Origin: UBA2112 sp964596695
Lineage (GTDB): Bacteria; Patescibacteriota; Saccharimonadia; Saccharimonadales; Saccharimonadaceae
Length of the DNA stretch: 64,000 bases
Assembly (NCBI GenBank): GCA_964596695.1
Contig: CAZQVE010000001.1
Location: 372,001 to 436,000, forward strand
Reading direction: 5' to 3'
Positions 1 to 9,094 of the stretch are shown here, piece after piece. Numbering within the stretch: position 1 is the first letter of the stretch; each line of letters begins with the position of its first letter. Below the pieces are notes generated by a model. The model did no database searches. It was not told where the DNA came from and saw only the letters and a program-made list of their open reading frames with translations. Both the position numbers and the translations under genes were made by a program.

Positions 1-1
1 C

Positions 2-319
2 AAGGATGACGGTCTTATTACTGTCGCTGGTACCGATGCTGCGGGTATTGAACGGGCGCTCGATTGGATTCGCGGTCTGACTGAAGAGCCAGAAGTTGGC
101 AAAATTTACGAAGGTAAAGTCGTCACGATCAAAGACTTCGGCGCATTCGTGAACATCATGCCCGGTACTGACGGTATGGTTCATATCAGCCAACTCAGCA
201 ACGAGCGCGTTGAAAAAGTCGAAGACGTCTTGCACGAAGGTCAAGTCGTAAAGGTAAAACTGACCGGCATCGACGAGCGCGGACGCTTGAGCCTGAGTAT
301 CAAAGCCGCTGAACAGTAG
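2..319 (+). CDS. pnp: Polyribonucleotide nucleotidyltransferase, C-terminal end (partial)
   Basis: The reading frame is open from the left edge and ends at TAG 317-319. It encodes the end of a KH-like segment (GIERALDWI) followed by a complete S1 RNA-binding domain (GKIYEGKVVTIKDFGAFVNI, then GMVHISQLS and GRLSLSIK), the order found at the C terminus of PNPase. PNPase is the phosphorolytic 3'-5' exoribonuclease of mRNA decay. The catalytic domains lie outside the window, so the name rests on the KH-S1 tail; another S1 protein is possible but less likely. A strong intrinsic terminator follows directly. Confidence 0.8.
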   Translation, partial: KDDGLITVAGTDAAGIERALDWIRGLTEEPEVGKIYEGKVVTIKDFGAFVNIMPGTDGMVHISQLSNERVEKVEDVLHEGQVVKVKLTGIDERGRLSLSIKAAEQ

Positions 320-337
320 ATTGTTCAGATAATCAGC

Positions 338-371
338 AAAATACCGCTACGCCAGCGTAGCGGTATTTTTA
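338..371 (+). terminator. Intrinsic terminator after pnp
   Basis: Stem ATACCGCTACG (341-351) pairs with CGTAGCGGTAT (356-366), extended by A/T pairs and followed by TTTTTAT. It lies 20 nt after the pnp stop. Confidence 0.9.
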
Positions 372-436
372 TGTTTCAATTATGCGCTTAAGTTGGCTGA
401 CCGGCATCGACGACCATAGTTGCTCGCCACAGAGAA

Positions 437-452
437 TGCTACACTTGCTACA
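437..452 (+). promoter_or_regulatory. Extended -10 promoter for a leaderless start (helicase)
   Basis: TGC (437-439) plus TACACT (440-445), then 6 nt, then ATG at 452. No Shine-Dalgarno fits in between, so transcription should begin at the start codon. Confidence 0.6.
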
Positions 453-2782
453 TGGATTCCGCTTACGATAACGGCATTTGGTCTGATTTGCCTATCTTGG
501 ATTTTCGCGGCGCGATAACGGATAGTGTGGATCGTAACCAAGTAACAATCGTGACGGCCGAGACCGGAGCGGGTAAAAGCACCCAGGTGCCGCAGTATTT
601 GGCTGAGCATGGCTACACCAAGGTGATCGTGACGCAGCCGCGCATATTGGCGGCGCGCAATTTGAGTTATCGCGTACGCGAAGAATGGGCGCAGCGAAAC
701 CATGTCGATAGCGATAAAATCATTGGCTATCGTACGGCGCACGAACGTGACGATAGCCCGGAATCGCAGGTGCTGTATTGTACCGATGGCCTGCAGCTGG
801 TGCGAGAAATTACCGGTAGCGGTACGCTAGAACGCCAAGTGCTGGTGCTCGATGAAGTGCACGAGTGGAACGAGAATATGGAAGTGCTCGTGGCGTGGGC
901 AAAGAAGCGCTGCCAAGAGGAGTCAACGTTCAAAGTGGTTATTATGAGCGCAACGCTCGAGACCGATACGTTGGCGCAGTATTTTGGTACCGACGCAGTG
1001 ATCGATGTTCCTGGACGGAGTCATGAGGTAGTGAAGCGACGCGGTACTGATGTGGTGAGTGAAATCTTCAACCAATTAACGACTGCCAAGAGTAATATGC
1101 TGGTGTTTTTGCCTGGCAAAGCGGAGATACAAGACGTGGCCGACGCGATTACCGAAAAGGCGACCGCCGCTGGCGTGCCGGTCATTCCGTTGCATGGTCA
1201 GCTTGAAGCCTCGTCGCAACAGCAAGCGTTTGCAAACTATCCGAATGGTAAGGTGATCCTGGCGACAAATATTGCTCAGACGAGCGTGACGATTGATGAT
1301 ATCGATGTCGTGATCGACAGCGGACTTGAGCGTCGCTCAGAGGTGCGTAACGGTGTAGAGGGGCTGTTTATCGCTCAGATATCGCAGGCTGACTGCTTGC
1401 AGCGTGCGGGCAGGGCTGGACGTACCAAAGCAGGTGAATACATATTGGCACCGTACGATACGTTGCCGTGTCTTGAGTTTGATGAGCGTCCCGAGTATGC
1501 AATACCCGAGATTTTGCGCAAACACATCGATCGGCTTACGCTGCGACTCGCGAGCGTAGGGATTGATATCGAGATACTAGACTTTTATCATGACCCAAGT
1601 AACAAGGCGATTCAACGCGCCAAGCGGACGCTGGTTGCGCTCGGTGCCATGACAAAATCAGGCGATGTCACGCGAATTGGCCGCCAGATGGAGGAATTCC
1701 CCGTTGAATCAAGCTATGGACGCATGTTGGTTGAGGCGATGCAGTTTGGCGCTGAAGTTCAGTCAAAACTAGCAGTGATTATTGGTATCCAGGAGATCGG
1801 GGGTATCGTCAAAGGTGGTTCAAAACACACCGGCTGGCACAAATATACCAAACAGACCAAATCAGACTTACTGGCGCAGTATGATGTGTACTTGGCGTTG
1901 CCGGAAATCCCCGACAGTATATATGAAGACGTCGGTATTATCACCAAAAACGTACACAAGGCGACTGAAGTGATGGAGCGTTTGGAGCACGATCTCCAAC
2001 TGGGCGCAATTCCATTGACACCGCTGACTGACGACGAGCAGGAGCATCTCATGCGCTGCATTGTCGCGGGACAAATCGATGAGCTATGGTCGGTTGATGA
2101 TCGTGGCGAGGCGGTGCATGTGTTTACCAAACAACACCGCGAATTATCGAGCAGTACGATAGTGCGCAATCCAAAACTTGTTGCTGGCACACCGTTTGAC
2201 CTTCAGGTACCAACTCGGAGCGGTGGGCTCGAAACGCTCAACTTGGTACAAGGGATCACTGTGGTCAAGGTTGAGTGGCTGGTTGATCTGGCGCCACATT
2301 TGTTTGCCAGTCGTCGAGGTAAGACATTTTATGACCCACGCACCGGTACGTTGTCATCACGACAGCTGGTACGAACCGGCGGACAGATTTTCGAGGGTGC
2401 GAGCGTGCCGCTGACAGAAAAGACGAATGATAATATACGGCTGTTCTCGGATGCCTTTGCTGATTGGGCCTACGCGCAAATTGAGCGTGAGCGCCGTAGT
2501 TTTGCCAAATTCCACACCAAGCGCGTCCCATCGATACCGTTGCCACGGCTGCGACAGCAGGTACGGATGCTTGCCGGGCATGTCATATCGCTCGAAGAAT
2601 TGTCATCAAAACAGCGCACAGAACTGATCGGGCTATCAAAACTTAGTACGCATCTTGGCAATGACTTTATGGCGAAACTCGGTGCCTCGCACAGTCGGTA
2701 CGCTGGTTCTAATAGACATCCCAAACGCCGCGGCTGGCAGCCTAAACATAAACGCAAATACGACCGCCGACGGAATTCGTAA
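452..2782 (+). CDS. DEAH-box ATP-dependent helicase (HrpA/HrpB family)
   Basis: A 776-residue superfamily 2 helicase. Walker A GAGKST is at residues 39-44, motif II DEVH at 134-137, motif III SAT at 166-168 and motif VI QRAGRAGR at 317-324. HA2-like helical and oligonucleotide-binding regions fill the C-terminal half, and the tail is strongly basic. The family unwinds RNA or RNP substrates in rRNA or mRNA metabolism. The length is nearer to HrpB (about 800) than HrpA (about 1300), but I cannot separate the subfamilies with certainty. The start is set by the -10 element ending 6 nt upstream. The 3' end is followed by an independent promoter. Confidence 0.85.
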   Translation: MDSAYDNGIWSDLPILDFRGAITDSVDRNQVTIVTAETGAGKSTQVPQYLAEHGYTKVIVTQPRILAARNLSYRVREEWAQRNHVDSDKIIGYRTAHERDDSPESQVLYCTDGLQLVREITGSGTLERQVLVLDEVHEWNENMEVLVAWAKKRCQEESTFKVVIMSATLETDTLAQYFGTDAVIDVPGRSHEVVKRRGTDVVSEIFNQLTTAKSNMLVFLPGKAEIQDVADAITEKATAAGVPVIPLHGQLEASSQQQAFANYPNGKVILATNIAQTSVTIDDIDVVIDSGLERRSEVRNGVEGLFIAQISQADCLQRAGRAGRTKAGEYILAPYDTLPCLEFDERPEYAIPEILRKHIDRLTLRLASVGIDIEILDFYHDPSNKAIQRAKRTLVALGAMTKSGDVTRIGRQMEEFPVESSYGRMLVEAMQFGAEVQSKLAVIIGIQEIGGIVKGGSKHTGWHKYTKQTKSDLLAQYDVYLALPEIPDSIYEDVGIITKNVHKATEVMERLEHDLQLGAIPLTPLTDDEQEHLMRCIVAGQIDELWSVDDRGEAVHVFTKQHRELSSSTIVRNPKLVAGTPFDLQVPTRSGGLETLNLVQGITVVKVEWLVDLAPHLFASRRGKTFYDPRTGTLSSRQLVRTGGQIFEGASVPLTEKTNDNIRLFSDAFADWAYAQIERERRSFAKFHTKRVPSIPLPRLRQQVRMLAGHVISLEELSSKQRTELIGLSKLSTHLGNDFMAKLGASHSRYAGSNRHPKRRGWQPKHKRKYDRRRNS

Positions 2783-2814
2783 GTGTGCTTTGAGTAGGGG
2801 TTCAAGCATTCGGT

Positions 2815-2830
2815 TGCTATAATGACCGCA
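2815..2830 (+). promoter_or_regulatory. Extended -10 promoter, leaderless start
   Basis: TGC (2815-2817) and consensus TATAAT (2818-2823) end 6 nt before ATG 2830. Confidence 0.65.
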
Positions 2831-3318
2831 TGGGATTTTTAAATGAACTAGGAAACGCATTCATGGGCAAGCCGATTGGACCAGCTGCTCAAAATCAATC
2901 AACTCCAGTGAGTACGGCATCCACCAGTAACGGTATACATGACGAACATGGGCGCAAAATTGTCCCCGACATAGACGTCAAGAACCTCAAGTCGTATCGC
3001 CGGGGTGAAAAACTCTTGGTAAAGGCACGGGTTTACAACAACTCTCCGGATCAGGTAATCCGCGTAGACACGAGCCGTCTACTCAAACAAAAACGTCAAC
3101 ATAACCGATTGATAAACCCCGGCGACTCTCATGAGTTGACGCTCTATGATGGCTCGACACCGCACGACGAAAACGAACACGAAGCGCAGGTTATTTACCG
3201 ATTACAAGCAAACGGCGACGTATTCATGGAAGACTATAGAGTCGAATACAGTATAGAGCGAGACGGCGCGCGGCTTGTTGAGGAACTGCACGATAACGGT
3301 CCGGTGCGGGATATCTAG
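2830..3318 (+). CDS. Hypothetical protein, 162 aa
   Basis: I do not recognise the family. The first 40 residues are low complexity (Gln, Ser, Thr). Residues 45-160 are rich in alternating hydrophobic and polar residues (VKARVYNNS, HELTLYDGS, AQVIYRLQA, DYRVEYSIE), suggesting a beta-sandwich. No signal peptide or membrane segment is seen, so a cytoplasmic location is likely. It is preceded by a textbook extended -10 element and is probably transcribed alone. The next gene has its own promoter 45 nt after this stop. Confidence 0.65.
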   Translation: MGFLNELGNAFMGKPIGPAAQNQSTPVSTASTSNGIHDEHGRKIVPDIDVKNLKSYRRGEKLLVKARVYNNSPDQVIRVDTSRLLKQKRQHNRLINPGDSHELTLYDGSTPHDENEHEAQVIYRLQANGDVFMEDYRVEYSIERDGARLVEELHDNGPVRDI

Positions 3319-3359
3319 CGTAGTTAATTACTATTTTGCTTTTCTTCGTCACCGCCGTC

Positions 3360-3376
3360 TGCTATGATTGCGGTAA
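3360..3376 (+). promoter_or_regulatory. Extended -10 promoter that decides the start at 3376
   Basis: TGC (3360-3362) plus TATGAT (3363-3368), then 7 nt, then ATG 3376. The in-frame ATG at 3364 lies inside the -10 hexamer and cannot be on the mRNA if this promoter is used. Confidence 0.6.
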
Positions 3377-4437
3377 TGCTTAACGAAAACGAAAACCCAG
3401 ACGAAATTAATGAAAACATTCCTGCACCTACACCCGAAGAGGTGGTGCCGCAGGATATACCCCAACAAGTTACCAGTCCAGAGCCTACACCAGCAGTACA
3501 GGAAAACATAGTGCAACCAGTAGAGCCAGCCCTCGCACCGGCTGCAGTCGGTGGAACGACACCTTTAGCAACGAGTTATATACAGCAACCACCGGCAAGT
3601 CGTTCGCGTAAAGGCTTGATAGTCGGTCTTGTGGCGGCTTTCGTTGTGCTACTTGCGGGCGCAGGAGGTTTTGGCACCTGGTATTTCGCGATGCGCATGC
3701 CTGACAACGAATACGAAAAGACCATCGCCTATCTTGATTCGATGATTGCCGACGCAGCGAGTATAAAAAGCCATGATTCATCGTTTAAGGACAGTGTCAC
3801 GACGAATACGACGGTTACGTCGGTCAATCTTGTCGACATGAGTGATGAATACGAAGCGAGTCTAAGCAAGAAACTGAGTGAGTTGAGCGACGCGCAAGAC
3901 AAGGCGGCGGAGTACCTGAGCAAACAGGAGCTACTGCAAAAATCACTGGTTGTTACGAAAGATTCTTCCGTTAAGGTTGTCTACGATACTAATAAAAAGG
4001 CGATCAATGAGTATGGTTCGACGTCTGATGAATACTATCGCACGGGCTATATCTTCTACAGGATGCTGTTAAGCTGCAGCGTACTGAACCACCTGTCGGA
4101 CGTTACTTCGGTTAATTCGTATGATCTCGCAGTCAAACAGTGCAAAGACTACATTAACGCGCACGAGACGGTTCCGTCAGAGGTATTCAATGACACGTTT
4201 TATGTGCCATACCGTAAAATCATGCTTGATTTAGTGCAGATCGTACACGATTACTTAGCGGCTGCGACAGTCGAGCAGCAACTGACGGCTCAACAAAAGA
4301 TGCTAACGCTCTATAAGGATCTCGCGAAAATTGACACGTCAAAAATGGACACCGTCAAAAACTCTCAGAACCCGACAAGCCAACTCAAGGCAGTCCGAGA
4401 CAAGGTCGTCGAGCGAAAAGCTATCTTCTTCCGCTAA
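3376..4437 (+). CDS. Membrane-anchored hypothetical protein with Pro-rich N terminus
   Basis: 353 residues counted from ATG 3376. The first 80 residues are acidic and proline-rich (EENIVQP-type) and would be cytoplasmic. A single hydrophobic span follows (GLIVGLVAAFVVLLAGAGG, near residues 84-105), then about 240 extracellular residues that look alpha-helical, with many Lys, Asp and Ser. The plan of a cytoplasmic proline-rich tail, one membrane pass and an extracellular domain recurs at 23060 and in the two genes at 53.3-56.8 kb. No family was recognised. The stop lies 13 nt from the convergent oxidoreductase. Confidence 0.65.
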   Translation: MLNENENPDEINENIPAPTPEEVVPQDIPQQVTSPEPTPAVQENIVQPVEPALAPAAVGGTTPLATSYIQQPPASRSRKGLIVGLVAAFVVLLAGAGGFGTWYFAMRMPDNEYEKTIAYLDSMIADAASIKSHDSSFKDSVTTNTTVTSVNLVDMSDEYEASLSKKLSELSDAQDKAAEYLSKQELLQKSLVVTKDSSVKVVYDTNKKAINEYGSTSDEYYRTGYIFYRMLLSCSVLNHLSDVTSVNSYDLAVKQCKDYINAHETVPSEVFNDTFYVPYRKIMLDLVQIVHDYLAAATVEQQLTAQQKMLTLYKDLAKIDTSKMDTVKNSQNPTSQLKAVRDKVVERKAIFFR

Positions 4438-4450
4438 GATCGGACGCGAA

Positions 4451-5920
4451 TTATATCGACGCTTCCCAGTCGAATAGGACGTTGTCTTCGCGGTAGCCGC
4501 CACGACCATCACCGATGTGTTTGAAGTCCTCGACGAACTCAATTGATTTGATGTATTTGACCATCTTGTAGCCGAGCTTTCGCTCACAGCGGAGCCGGAG
4601 TGGCGCGCCGTGCGCGAGATTAAGTGGCTTCCAGTTCATTTCGTATGCCAGAATCGTTTGGGCGTCCTTCATGTCGGACAAGCGCAAAGCCTCGTAAAAC
4701 GGCTTGCCTTTAGCGTCGACATCGTAGGCATGAAAGACGACGTACTTGGCTTTTTTGCTTGGTTTGGCACGCGCTATGATTTCGCGCATATGGACACCAC
4801 CCCATTGGCCGATGGCGGTCCAACCTTGGATACAGACATGCTTGGTAATCTGATCTTGATAAGGGAGTGTCTTTAGTTCGTCGAGACTAAGGCTTAGTTC
4901 GTTTTCGACCAAGCCGTTTACTTTGAGTCGCCAATCCTTGTAATGGCCGGCGGTCAGCTTATGAAACTCCTCGGTCTCTGGCGGGTAACCGTTGACGCGG
5001 AAGAACTCGGAAACGTCGTCTTTGGTATATGTTTTTCGTGGCGCCAGCCGACCGAACACGCCGTGGATGACAGGATTCATGATACTGACGAGAATCCGGC
5101 GTACGGCAGTACGGTGATTGAGGGTGAAGTACGTGGCAATGATGTTAAAGACAAGGAGAAGAAGCAGCGCCGCGAAAAAGACTACCAGCGCAGCGGAGAG
5201 GTTAACGCTGGTCGTACCGAAGGTAATGAGTTTGACGTTACGCTCAAAATACACCAGACACACCAGTGTGACGTGGATAAGAATAAAGATCGAAAATCCG
5301 ACCATGCCCAGAAAGTGCAAACTGCGTGCTACTTGACGGCGACCACCAAAGATCAACAGGTAGCGTGGGAAGCGATTGGTGAGTGCTGGCGACATGGCGA
5401 GTGCAGTGATAATCATTAACGGCGCCAAGATAAATACGACTGCCGCGTACGTTAGCTGTTGCAACGCGTCGTAAGGGTCAAAGGCGGTAACTGGCGGGAT
5501 ATTAAACGTCAGGTATCCGATAAGGTCATGCCATGCGGCAGGGAATACGTCCCAGCTGGTTGGGATGAGTCGGCGCCACTCGCCGCTAAAAAACATGTAG
5601 GCGTAATAAATAAGACCGGTAATAATCCAGAGGATTGCTGTTGCGAAATGCCAGTTTCTCGCGGCGCCGAATTGTTCATGTCCACCGCCAGGCATGGCGT
5701 AATGACCGATACGCTCGGCTTCATCATGAGCTGTCCATAGCTTGTCTTTGGGCATTTTTTTCTTGCCGAACTTCAGCCAGTAATTGTCGCGACGCGTGTG
5801 ATCTGTCCAGTAAAGCATTGGGTGATCGTTCAAGATTTGCAGGCCGCTACGGATAAGAAGAATAAGACAAAACAGATTAACAAGGTGAGTTATAACAATT
5901 AAAATCGGCATGGTGTCCAT
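4451..5920 (-). CDS. Cytochrome b561-type membrane domain fused to sulfite-oxidase-like molybdopterin domain
   Basis: 489 residues. The N-terminal 280 or so residues have at least five membrane spans, with histidines (RNWHF, SLHFLG, LIHVTL) suited to haem b binding as in the b561/hydrogenase cytochrome family. The C-terminal 190 residues match the molybdopterin oxidoreductase fold of the sulfite oxidase/MsrP family: NGLVENELSLSLDEL, then HVCIQGWTAIGQWGGV with Cys363 as the expected Mo ligand, then LAHGAPLRL and YKMVKYIKSIEFVE. The enzyme would pass electrons between membrane haems and a cytoplasmic or periplasmic Mo centre; substrate and direction are unknown. No molybdenum cofactor gene is in the window, which is notable for a reduced genome. 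Confidence 0.8.
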   Translation of the reverse strand: MDTMPILIVITHLVNLFCLILLIRSGLQILNDHPMLYWTDHTRRDNYWLKFGKKKMPKDKLWTAHDEAERIGHYAMPGGGHEQFGAARNWHFATAILWIITGLIYYAYMFFSGEWRRLIPTSWDVFPAAWHDLIGYLTFNIPPVTAFDPYDALQQLTYAAVVFILAPLMIITALAMSPALTNRFPRYLLIFGGRRQVARSLHFLGMVGFSIFILIHVTLVCLVYFERNVKLITFGTTSVNLSAALVVFFAALLLLLVFNIIATYFTLNHRTAVRRILVSIMNPVIHGVFGRLAPRKTYTKDDVSEFFRVNGYPPETEEFHKLTAGHYKDWRLKVNGLVENELSLSLDELKTLPYQDQITKHVCIQGWTAIGQWGGVHMREIIARAKPSKKAKYVVFHAYDVDAKGKPFYEALRLSDMKDAQTILAYEMNWKPLNLAHGAPLRLRCERKLGYKMVKYIKSIEFVEDFKHIGDGRGGYREDNVLFDWEASI

Positions 5921-5970
5921 GTTTTCATTTAATCGCAGTTACAGGTGGAAAACAAGTGGCTAACATAAGG

Positions 5971-5984
5971 TATACTGTCTTATA
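5971..5984 (+). promoter_or_regulatory. -10 promoter, leaderless start
   Basis: TATACT (5971-5976) followed by 7 nt and ATG 5984. The region is divergent from the b561 fusion gene. Confidence 0.6.
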
Positions 5985-7501
5985 TGAATTTTGATTTTCT
6001 CCAACGGACACACGCACGGCTGAAAAAGAACGATACGCGAACCTTTTGGGCGTTCCTGGGGGGAGCTGCGGTTGTCTCTGGCGCGATTAGCTTGTGGATT
6101 GGTCTTCGGCAAAGCGTTTGGTTCGACGAGTCGTATTCGATTGAACTTGCCAAGGCGCCCGTCGACAAGCTCATTCATATGACGGGTACCGACGTTCATC
6201 CACCGTTTTACTATCTGTTGTTAAAAGTCTGGGGCACCGCTTTTGACTGGAACGAAGTCGCGCTTCGTCTCCTGAGCGTTTTCATGATGATGGGGGCGTT
6301 GATCGTTGGCGGTCTACTGATACGCAGAATGTTTGGTAGCCGAGCCGCGATTACTGCCGTCCTACTCGTGATGATCGCACCATTGCTTCTTCGTTATGGT
6401 TTTGAGCTTCGTCAGTATCCCTTGGCGTCTCTTGTCGGTGTCAGTGCTACCTACGCGCTCTATAGTGCATGGAAAGAGAAGAATAAGCAGCGGCAAACAC
6501 GCTGGTTAGTCGCGTACGGACTCCTCGTGGCACTTGGCATGTACACGCTATATTACATGGCGCTTCTGTGGGTTGCGCATATAGTATGGCTCGTCTTCAT
6601 GAAGATGAAGCACTCACTTGCCTGGAAAAAATTGCTGCGATACTTCGCAGCGTATGTTGGCGCGGCGGTGTTATTTATACCGTGGTTGCCTACGTTTCTG
6701 CCGCAGTTTACTAACGGCGCGCTTGGACCGGCCGTTCAGCCGCTCAATTTGGAGCAGCTTGTCGGTATAGCCACCTTTAATGTCCTGTACCAGCCGGTTG
6801 CCATGGTAAGTGTCGCCTTGACGGCGGTATTCATCGCGGTGGTTGCCGCGGTGGCGTGGGCAGCCGTGAAGTCTCGCCGGGCGCTTGCTGGTCTCAGCGA
6901 AGAGGTTGTCTTACTCGTTCTGTATATCGCCGTGCCGATAGTTATCGTCATGATTATCTCACTCCTCCGCCCAATGTACATGGAGCGGTTCTTGTCACAC
7001 CTTGCCATTGGTCCGCTCCTACTTGTCGGTGTTCTATTATGTTATGCGGCGCAGCGAATACGCCGCCAGTGGCAGGTGTATCTCATGTTCGCGATCGTAT
7101 ATGGAGCTGTCGGTATCGGCTGCGTTCATCTGGCAAATGTCGGTAACTATAGCTTTCAGTATTTCCGAACGTCACCGGTCCGTGAAATGGCGGCTGCCGT
7201 CAAAGATGATTGTCATCCAGGTACTCGTGTACTCGCTGCCAATGCGTATACTGGCACCGAGCTGATATATTATCTGCCAGACTGTCCAGTTTATTTCGTT
7301 GCGAGAGAAGGTTCGCTTGGCGGTGGATTTACTCCGCTTAGGGGCAATCCGCACCAGGTGACAGACGTAAAGAAACTGACGGATAAGCGTATCAAATATG
7401 TTTCGTATGGTACGCCGAGCCATCCGATCTCGTCAGAATACAAAGCCGTATCCACGGAGGAAATCGGTCCCGCAAGTGTCGTCACGTATGTCCGCCAGTA
7501 G
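5984..7501 (+). CDS. GT-C family membrane glycosyltransferase (PMT/ArnT-like)
   Basis: 505 residues with a short basic cytoplasmic start, a first membrane span (residues 22-42), then WFDESYSIELA and DVHPPFYYLLLKVW. This arrangement of acidic residues in the first outer loop is typical of GT-C enzymes that use polyprenyl-phosphate sugars (GT39, RgtA-D-like). About ten further membrane helices follow, with a soluble C-terminal domain after residue 400. It probably glycosylates a protein or lipid outside the membrane; acceptor unknown. The last 14 nt overlap the start of the UDG gene, so the two are co-transcribed. Confidence 0.8.
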   Translation: MNFDFLQRTHARLKKNDTRTFWAFLGGAAVVSGAISLWIGLRQSVWFDESYSIELAKAPVDKLIHMTGTDVHPPFYYLLLKVWGTAFDWNEVALRLLSVFMMMGALIVGGLLIRRMFGSRAAITAVLLVMIAPLLLRYGFELRQYPLASLVGVSATYALYSAWKEKNKQRQTRWLVAYGLLVALGMYTLYYMALLWVAHIVWLVFMKMKHSLAWKKLLRYFAAYVGAAVLFIPWLPTFLPQFTNGALGPAVQPLNLEQLVGIATFNVLYQPVAMVSVALTAVFIAVVAAVAWAAVKSRRALAGLSEEVVLLVLYIAVPIVIVMIISLLRPMYMERFLSHLAIGPLLLVGVLLCYAAQRIRRQWQVYLMFAIVYGAVGIGCVHLANVGNYSFQYFRTSPVREMAAAVKDDCHPGTRVLAANAYTGTELIYYLPDCPVYFVAREGSLGGGFTPLRGNPHQVTDVKKLTDKRIKYVSYGTPSHPISSEYKAVSTEEIGPASVVTYVRQ

Positions 7502-8072
7502 TAAACAAGCACAACTCGACGAAGTCCGCCAGGGGATTACCGATGGCGCTGTTTGTCCTGAACTTGCCGCTACGGCGACGAATCTTGTCATGGGTGATGG
7601 TAACGTGAACGCTGATATCGTATTTATCGGTGAGGCGCCGGGGAAGAACGAAGATGAACAAGGGCTACCGTTCGTTGGTGCTGCCGGCAAATTCTTGAAC
7701 GAAATGCTCGCCGAGGCTGGTCTGGCGAGAAGTGACGTGTACATCACCAATATCGTCAAGTACCGCCCGCCAAATAACCGTGATCCGCTGCCAGAGGAAA
7801 AGAAAGCTTTTTGGCCGTATCTCCTCAAGCAGTTACAAATCATCGAGCCAAAAGTCGTGATTACGCTTGGACGGCACAGTATGGAGTACTTCTTGCCGGG
7901 TATGAAAATCAGTCAGATACATGGCCAGCCGAAGCGGATTCAATTCGGTGATAAAAAACTCGTTGTCGTGCCGCTCTATCATCCGGCCGCCGCACTGTAT
8001 AACGGCGGCATGCGTCAAACGCTGATTGATGATTTTCTGACGGTTCCGAACATCGTCGCCAAGCTTAAGTGA
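7488..8072 (+). CDS. Family-4-like uracil-DNA glycosylase lacking Fe-S cysteines
   Basis: 194 residues from ATG 7488, which overlaps the glycosyltransferase by 14 nt; upstream in-frame ATGs lie deep in that gene. Motif GEAPG (48-52) continues into EDEQGLPFVG and HPAAAL is at 165-170, the signature of type 4 UDGs that excise uracil from DNA. In well-studied members four cysteines hold a 4Fe-4S cluster. Here only Cys23 exists: the usual VKCRPP reads VKYRPP (Tyr92) and the following Cys position carries no cysteine. It is therefore probably a cluster-free variant, still likely active because both active-site motifs are intact. Confidence 0.85.
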   Translation: MSASSKQAQLDEVRQGITDGAVCPELAATATNLVMGDGNVNADIVFIGEAPGKNEDEQGLPFVGAAGKFLNEMLAEAGLARSDVYITNIVKYRPPNNRDPLPEEKKAFWPYLLKQLQIIEPKVVITLGRHSMEYFLPGMKISQIHGQPKRIQFGDKKLVVVPLYHPAAALYNGGMRQTLIDDFLTVPNIVAKLK

Positions 8073-8076
8073 TATA

Positions 8077-8092
8077 TGTTACGATAAATATA
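8077..8092 (+). promoter_or_regulatory. Extended -10 promoter, leaderless start (MscS)
   Basis: TGT (8077-8079) plus TACGAT (8080-8085), then 6 nt to ATG 8092. It overlaps the end of the UDG gene. Confidence 0.55.
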
Positions 8093-8949
8093 TGTTTGAT
8101 TTCTTGTTTGGCGGGGGAGTTTTTGATAGCAGGTTCAGTCATATCCTTCTCGTCGTCGCGGTGCTATTCGTCGTGCAATATATCGCTCGACGCGCCGTCG
8201 GGCGTATCGTTGAAAAGGTTATAAAAGGCCATAAGTACCACTCTGTCGAGGAAGAACGACAGCGGGAAGAGACGTTGACCTCGCTGTTCCAGACGACCAT
8301 TACAGTGGCTATTTGGGTGGTCGGTGTATTTATCATCTTAGGGATATTTGGTGTCAATCTCGCTGCGCTGGCTACCGGCGCGGGTCTTGTTGGTATTGTG
8401 GTGGGATTTGGTATTCAGAGTACGGTCAAAGACTTTTTGACCGGTGTATTTATCATCTTAGAGAACCAATACGGTATTGGCGACGTCGTAACGATTGGCG
8501 GACAGAGCGGGCTGGTCGAGCAAGTAACATTACGAACGACCAAGTTGCGCGATCTCGACAACAGCGTCTACTTCGTGCCAAACGGTGAGATTACGACGGT
8601 CAAAAACATGACACTAGACTATTCCGGAGCAATTATCGATGTCTGCATAAGCTACGACTCCGATATCGACAAGGCGAAAGAACTCATCAACACAATCGGC
8701 CAGGAAATGGCGGAAGATCCAGAATGGAAAGACCGTATACTCGAGCCTATCGCGTATCTGCGTCTGGACAGTTTCGGCGAGTACGGAGTCAATCTTAAAG
8801 CGGTCGGAAAAGTAGCACCTATCGAACAGTGGAACATTGCCGGTGAGTTCCGGACACGCCTTAAAAAAGCCTTCCATAAGAACGATATCGAAATCCCGCT
8901 TCCACAGCGTGTCATCCATAATGCTAGGGTAAAATCAGGTCATAAGTAA
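8092..8949 (+). CDS. mscS: Small-conductance mechanosensitive channel, MscS family
   Basis: 285 residues, the usual size. Three membrane spans lie near residues 17-36, 65-90 and 92-130. The third carries the glycine/alanine-rich pore helix (LAALATGAGLVGIVVGFGIQ), followed by the beta domain motif GDVVTIGG and VPNGEITTVKN. The channel opens under membrane tension to release solutes. It has its own -10 element and starts 19 nt after the UDG stop. Confidence 0.92.
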   Translation: MFDFLFGGGVFDSRFSHILLVVAVLFVVQYIARRAVGRIVEKVIKGHKYHSVEEERQREETLTSLFQTTITVAIWVVGVFIILGIFGVNLAALATGAGLVGIVVGFGIQSTVKDFLTGVFIILENQYGIGDVVTIGGQSGLVEQVTLRTTKLRDLDNSVYFVPNGEITTVKNMTLDYSGAIIDVCISYDSDIDKAKELINTIGQEMAEDPEWKDRILEPIAYLRLDSFGEYGVNLKAVGKVAPIEQWNIAGEFRTRLKKAFHKNDIEIPLPQRVIHNARVKSGHK

Positions 8950-8978
8950 CCGATAGCATTGCGTTTTCCGGGGAAGTG

Positions 8979-8987
8979 TGCTACTAT
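8979..8987 (+). promoter_or_regulatory. Extended -10 promoter for rnj with a long leader
   Basis: TGC plus TACTAT (8982-8987). The start codon is 107 nt away, so unlike most genes here rnj would have a leader of about 100 nt and a Shine-Dalgarno (AAGGAG near 9080). Confidence 0.5.
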
Positions 8988-9094
8988 AAGAGTACTGCAA
9001 TAGGGCATGACCGAAAGGAATCATCCCGCGCCTTGTGAATAATGAATAACTAAATACTTCAAATGAAGAGAAAACAATAAGGAGCAATAAACAT

